Source of the DNA: Staphylococcus hyicus
Lineage (GTDB): Bacteria > Bacillota > Bacilli > Staphylococcales > Staphylococcaceae
Direction: 5' to 3'
Length of the DNA stretch: 64,000 nt
Assembly (NCBI RefSeq): GCF_000816085.1
Contig: NZ_CP008747.1
Location: forward strand, 868,001 to 932,000
Every line of letters starts with the position of its first letter. Positions within the stretch are counted from its first letter, which is position 1. The notes under the pieces were generated by a model. That model made no database searches and had not been told where the DNA came from. It was given only the letters and a program-made list of their open reading frames with translations. The position numbers were made by a program, and so were the translations under genes. Of the stretch, positions 61,778 through 64,000 are shown piece after piece.

Positions 61778-62281
61778 TTATTCTCCTTCATTAAATGAAC
61801 GGCTTGCAAGTTCTTTTTCGTATAGGTATAACGTATTGCAGTCATCACCAATACGTTTTAAGTAGTCAATATGTCTTTCGAACATGGATTCTTCTTCAAC
61901 TTGCTCGTCTAAAAACCAATTTAAGAAAGAAATCGTCGCATAGTCTTTTTTGTCATTGGCAATTTCAGATAGTTTATAAAAACGATGCGTTACATTTTGT
62001 TCTTGTTTTAATCCATCTTCAAACGTTTCTAAAATAGAATTAAATTCGACTTTAGGTGCGTCTAGGGATGAAAAAACGGCTTGTTCACCACGGTCGTTTA
62101 TATAATCATAAATTTTCTTACCATGGAAACGTTCTTCTTTCGCTTGTTGAATAAAGAAATTCGCAAAACCCTCGTAGGCATTATGATCACAATATGCGGC
62201 CATAGCCATATATGCATGAGCGGCAAAATATTCATGATTCATCTGGTCATTTAAAGCTTCTAATAATTGTTTATCTAACAT
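61778..62281 (-). CDS. ftnA: Ferritin
   Basis: 167-residue four-helix ferritin forming a 24-subunit iron store. Ferroxidase residues lie in [18 protein letters not shown] (helix A), [14 protein letters not shown] (helix B) and [16 protein letters not shown]. It oxidises and stores Fe2+. GGAGGG precedes the ATG. It is divergent from murT; a PerR or Fur box was not identified. Confidence 0.95.
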   Translation of the reverse strand: MLDKQLLEALNDQMNHEYFAAHAYMAMAAYCDHNAYEGFANFFIQQAKEERFHGKKIYDYINDRGEQAVFSSLDAPKVEFNSILETFEDGLKQEQNVTHRFYKLSEIANDKKDYATISFLNWFLDEQVEEESMFERHIDYLKRIGDDCNTLYLYEKELASRSFNEGE

Positions 62282-62428
62282 ATTATCCCTCCAAAGATGT
62301 CATCCTTCAAGTCCATTGTACCCAATGGCATTAAATATGCAAAGAATAAGATCTGGATTAAGCTTTTGATTTTGAATTAATGGTGAGCATGGTATAATAT
62401 GCTAAGTGAAAATTGAAGGAGAATTGGT

Positions 62429-63739
62429 ATGAGACAATGGACTGCGATTCATATGGCAAAATTAGCACGAAAAGCGAGTCGTGCTATTGGTAAAAAAGGG
62501 ACTGACTTACCAGGTCAAGTTGCCCGAAAAATAGACCAAAATATTTTACGGAAATTAGCTGAGAATGTAGATGAAGTTGTTTTTGTAAGTGGCACCAATG
62601 GGAAAACGACGACATCGAACTTGATTGGACACACTTTGAAAGCGAATGATATTCCAATCATTCATAACACTGAAGGTGCCAATATGGCAGCGGGCATTAC
62701 GTCTGCGTTTATCGTTCAATCTAAAGCCAATACTAAAATGGCAATTATTGAAATTGATGAAGGTTCAATTCCACGAGTACTTAAAGAAATGACGCCTACG
62801 AAAATGGTATTCACAAATTTTTTCCGTGATCAAATGGACCGTTTCGGTGAAATTGATATCATGGTGAATAATATTATTTCAGCCATTGAAAATAAAGGGA
62901 TAGCTTTAATTTTAAATACAGATGATCCTTTCGTAAGTCGTTTGAAAAAAGCAAGTGATGACGTGATTTATTATGGTATGGCAAAAGATGCCTATCCATT
63001 TGAACAATCAACGATGAATGAAAGTCGTTATTGTCCAAACTGCGGTAAAATGTTGAATTATCATTACATTCATTATAATCAACTTGGTCATTATACATGC
63101 CAATGCGGTTTTAATAGAGTGGCTCCGAAATATGAAATTATACATTTTGAAATTAACCCATTCCTAACTTTGCATTTTGCTAATGAGACATTTAAGATGA
63201 AGATTGCTGGTGATTTTAATGCGTATAATGCGCTTGGTGCATATGCCGTTTTAAAAGAACTCGGTTTAAATGATGCTTCAATCCGTAAAGGGTTTGAGTC
63301 CTACACTTCAGATAATGGACGAATGCAATATTTTGAACAAGGTTCAAAAAAAGCCCTTATTAATTTAGCTAAAAATCCAGCTGGTATGAATGCTTCCATT
63401 TCAATGGGAGAAAAACTTCAAGAACGTAAAGTATACGTGATGAGTCTAAATGATTTTGCAGCAGATGGTCGCGATACATCATGGATTTATGATGCCGATT
63501 TTGAAAAATTAGCCAGTCAAGATATCGAAGCGATTATCGTAACTGGGTCAAGAGCTGAAGAGTTACAACTTCGACTTAAATTGGCAGAAATTCAAGTCCC
63601 TATTATTTTAGAAAAAGATATTTATAAAGCAACTGCGCGTTCGATGGATTTCGAGGGCTTTACTGTAGCTATACCTAATTATACGTCTCTTACACCGATG
63701 TTGGACCAACTTGTGCGTTCATTTAAGGAGGCGAAATAG
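62429..63739 (+). CDS. murT: MurT, lipid II isoglutaminyl synthase subunit
   Basis: 436-residue Mur-ligase-like subunit that activates the D-Glu of lipid II for amidation. ATP loop GTNGKTTTSNL at about 54-64; a four-cysteine zinc ribbon (CPNCGKML...CQCGF) is inserted in the middle domain, and a C-terminal DUF1727 domain follows. AAGGAG lies before the ATG. gatD starts directly after its stop codon. Confidence 0.96.
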   Translation: MRQWTAIHMAKLARKASRAIGKKGTDLPGQVARKIDQNILRKLAENVDEVVFVSGTNGKTTTSNLIGHTLKANDIPIIHNTEGANMAAGITSAFIVQSKANTKMAIIEIDEGSIPRVLKEMTPTKMVFTNFFRDQMDRFGEIDIMVNNIISAIENKGIALILNTDDPFVSRLKKASDDVIYYGMAKDAYPFEQSTMNESRYCPNCGKMLNYHYIHYNQLGHYTCQCGFNRVAPKYEIIHFEINPFLTLHFANETFKMKIAGDFNAYNALGAYAVLKELGLNDASIRKGFESYTSDNGRMQYFEQGSKKALINLAKNPAGMNASISMGEKLQERKVYVMSLNDFAADGRDTSWIYDADFEKLASQDIEAIIVTGSRAEELQLRLKLAEIQVPIILEKDIYKATARSMDFEGFTVAIPNYTSLTPMLDQLVRSFKEAK

Positions 63740-64000
63740 ATGTATGAATTAACAATTTTTCATTTTATGCCGGACAAACTAAACTTATATAGTGATATTG
63801 GAAATATTATGGCATTGAAATACAGAGCAAAACAACGCAACATTAAGGTGAATGTTATAGATATTAATGAAACGGATGGCATAGATCTTTCGAAGGCAGA
63901 TATTTTCTTTATTGGCGGTGGCAGTGACCGTGAACAATCATTAGCGACGAAAGAATTAGCTAAAATAAAAACACAGTTAAAAGAGGCGATTGAAGATGGG
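63740..64000 (+). CDS. gatD: GatD, lipid II isoglutaminyl synthase glutaminase subunit, partial
   Basis: First 87 codons of the glutamine amidotransferase that supplies ammonia to MurT; the rest lies outside the window. It starts [26 protein letters not shown], and [17 protein letters not shown] is a typical class I amidotransferase entry. It begins one base after the murT stop, so the two are coupled. The catalytic cysteine would follow just beyond the edge. Confidence 0.94.
   Translation, partial: MYELTIFHFMPDKLNLYSDIGNIMALKYRAKQRNIKVNVIDINETDGIDLSKADIFFIGGGSDREQSLATKELAKIKTQLKEAIEDG

Overview
The window is low-GC Firmicute chromosome and reads as Staphylococcus throughout. It carries a complete agr locus with RNAIII and delta-hemolysin, followed by nit, a SdrH-like gene, mroQ and groESL, and then the nos/pheA, pcrB-pcrA-ligA-camS, putP-gatCAB-dgkB and ftnA/murT-gatD blocks familiar from S. 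aureus. The predicted autoinducing peptide core, KINPCTVFF, matches from memory the AIP reported for S. hyicus, so I place the source in or near the S. hyicus/S. agnetis group. That assignment rests on recall and needs a database check. No tRNA, rRNA, insertion sequence, prophage or CRISPR array was seen; this is core chromosome.

Layout. Positions 1-6 kb hold a partial ABC-F ATPase, the redox repressor rex, a thiosulfate/sulfur transporter gene with a TusA-like partner, and scrB. Positions 6-10.3 kb hold agrBDCA (minus strand) facing RNAIII/hld (plus strand) across a shared promoter region with AgrA repeats, then a nitrilase-family gene. Positions 10.4-14.6 kb hold an SdrH-like membrane protein with 24 pentapeptide repeats, the intramembrane protease MroQ, and groES-groEL under CIRCE and a CtsR-type box. 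Positions 14.8-21.1 kb hold a small membrane protein, an ASCH protein, ogt, a SplB-like radical SAM enzyme, an aminotransferase, two tiny ORFs, a 0.7-kb gene-poor stretch and a two-gene ABC exporter. Positions 21.4-25.1 kb are the gntRKP operon with a GntR operator and a cre site.

Positions 25.1-36.4 kb hold small or poorly known genes (DUF2188, thioredoxin-like, DUF1700/DUF4097 pair, C45 hydrolase, a 19-residue ORF, a SnoaL-like protein), then pgl, an aldehyde dehydrogenase, a GNAT protein, ppaC, a nicotinamidase and a beta-helix protein. Positions 36.6-41 kb hold pheA, nos and the NAD-salvage pair pncB-nadE. Positions 41-50 kb hold a UPF0316 gene, a NETI-motif gene, purB, a YerC-like regulator and pcrB-pcrA-ligA-camS. 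Positions 50-64 kb hold putP, gatCAB, dgkB, rlmD, a carboxylesterase, a DUF3267 protein, dinB, an exonuclease, ftnA, murT and the start of gatD.

The genes form several working units. AgrB and probably MroQ process AgrD; AgrC/AgrA sense the peptide and drive P2 and P3; RNAIII is the effector and also encodes delta-toxin. PncA, PncB and NadE give a near-complete nicotinamide-to-NAD salvage route. GatCAB makes Gln-tRNA(Gln)/Asn-tRNA(Asn). MurT/GatD amidates lipid II. Less expected items are the small peptide ORFs at 18754 and 29119, a dispersed family of related hairpins between genes with compensatory base changes, the PSTEE repeat tract, and the short rex-agr interval that lacks the fructokinase, scrR and amt genes I expect from S. 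aureus.
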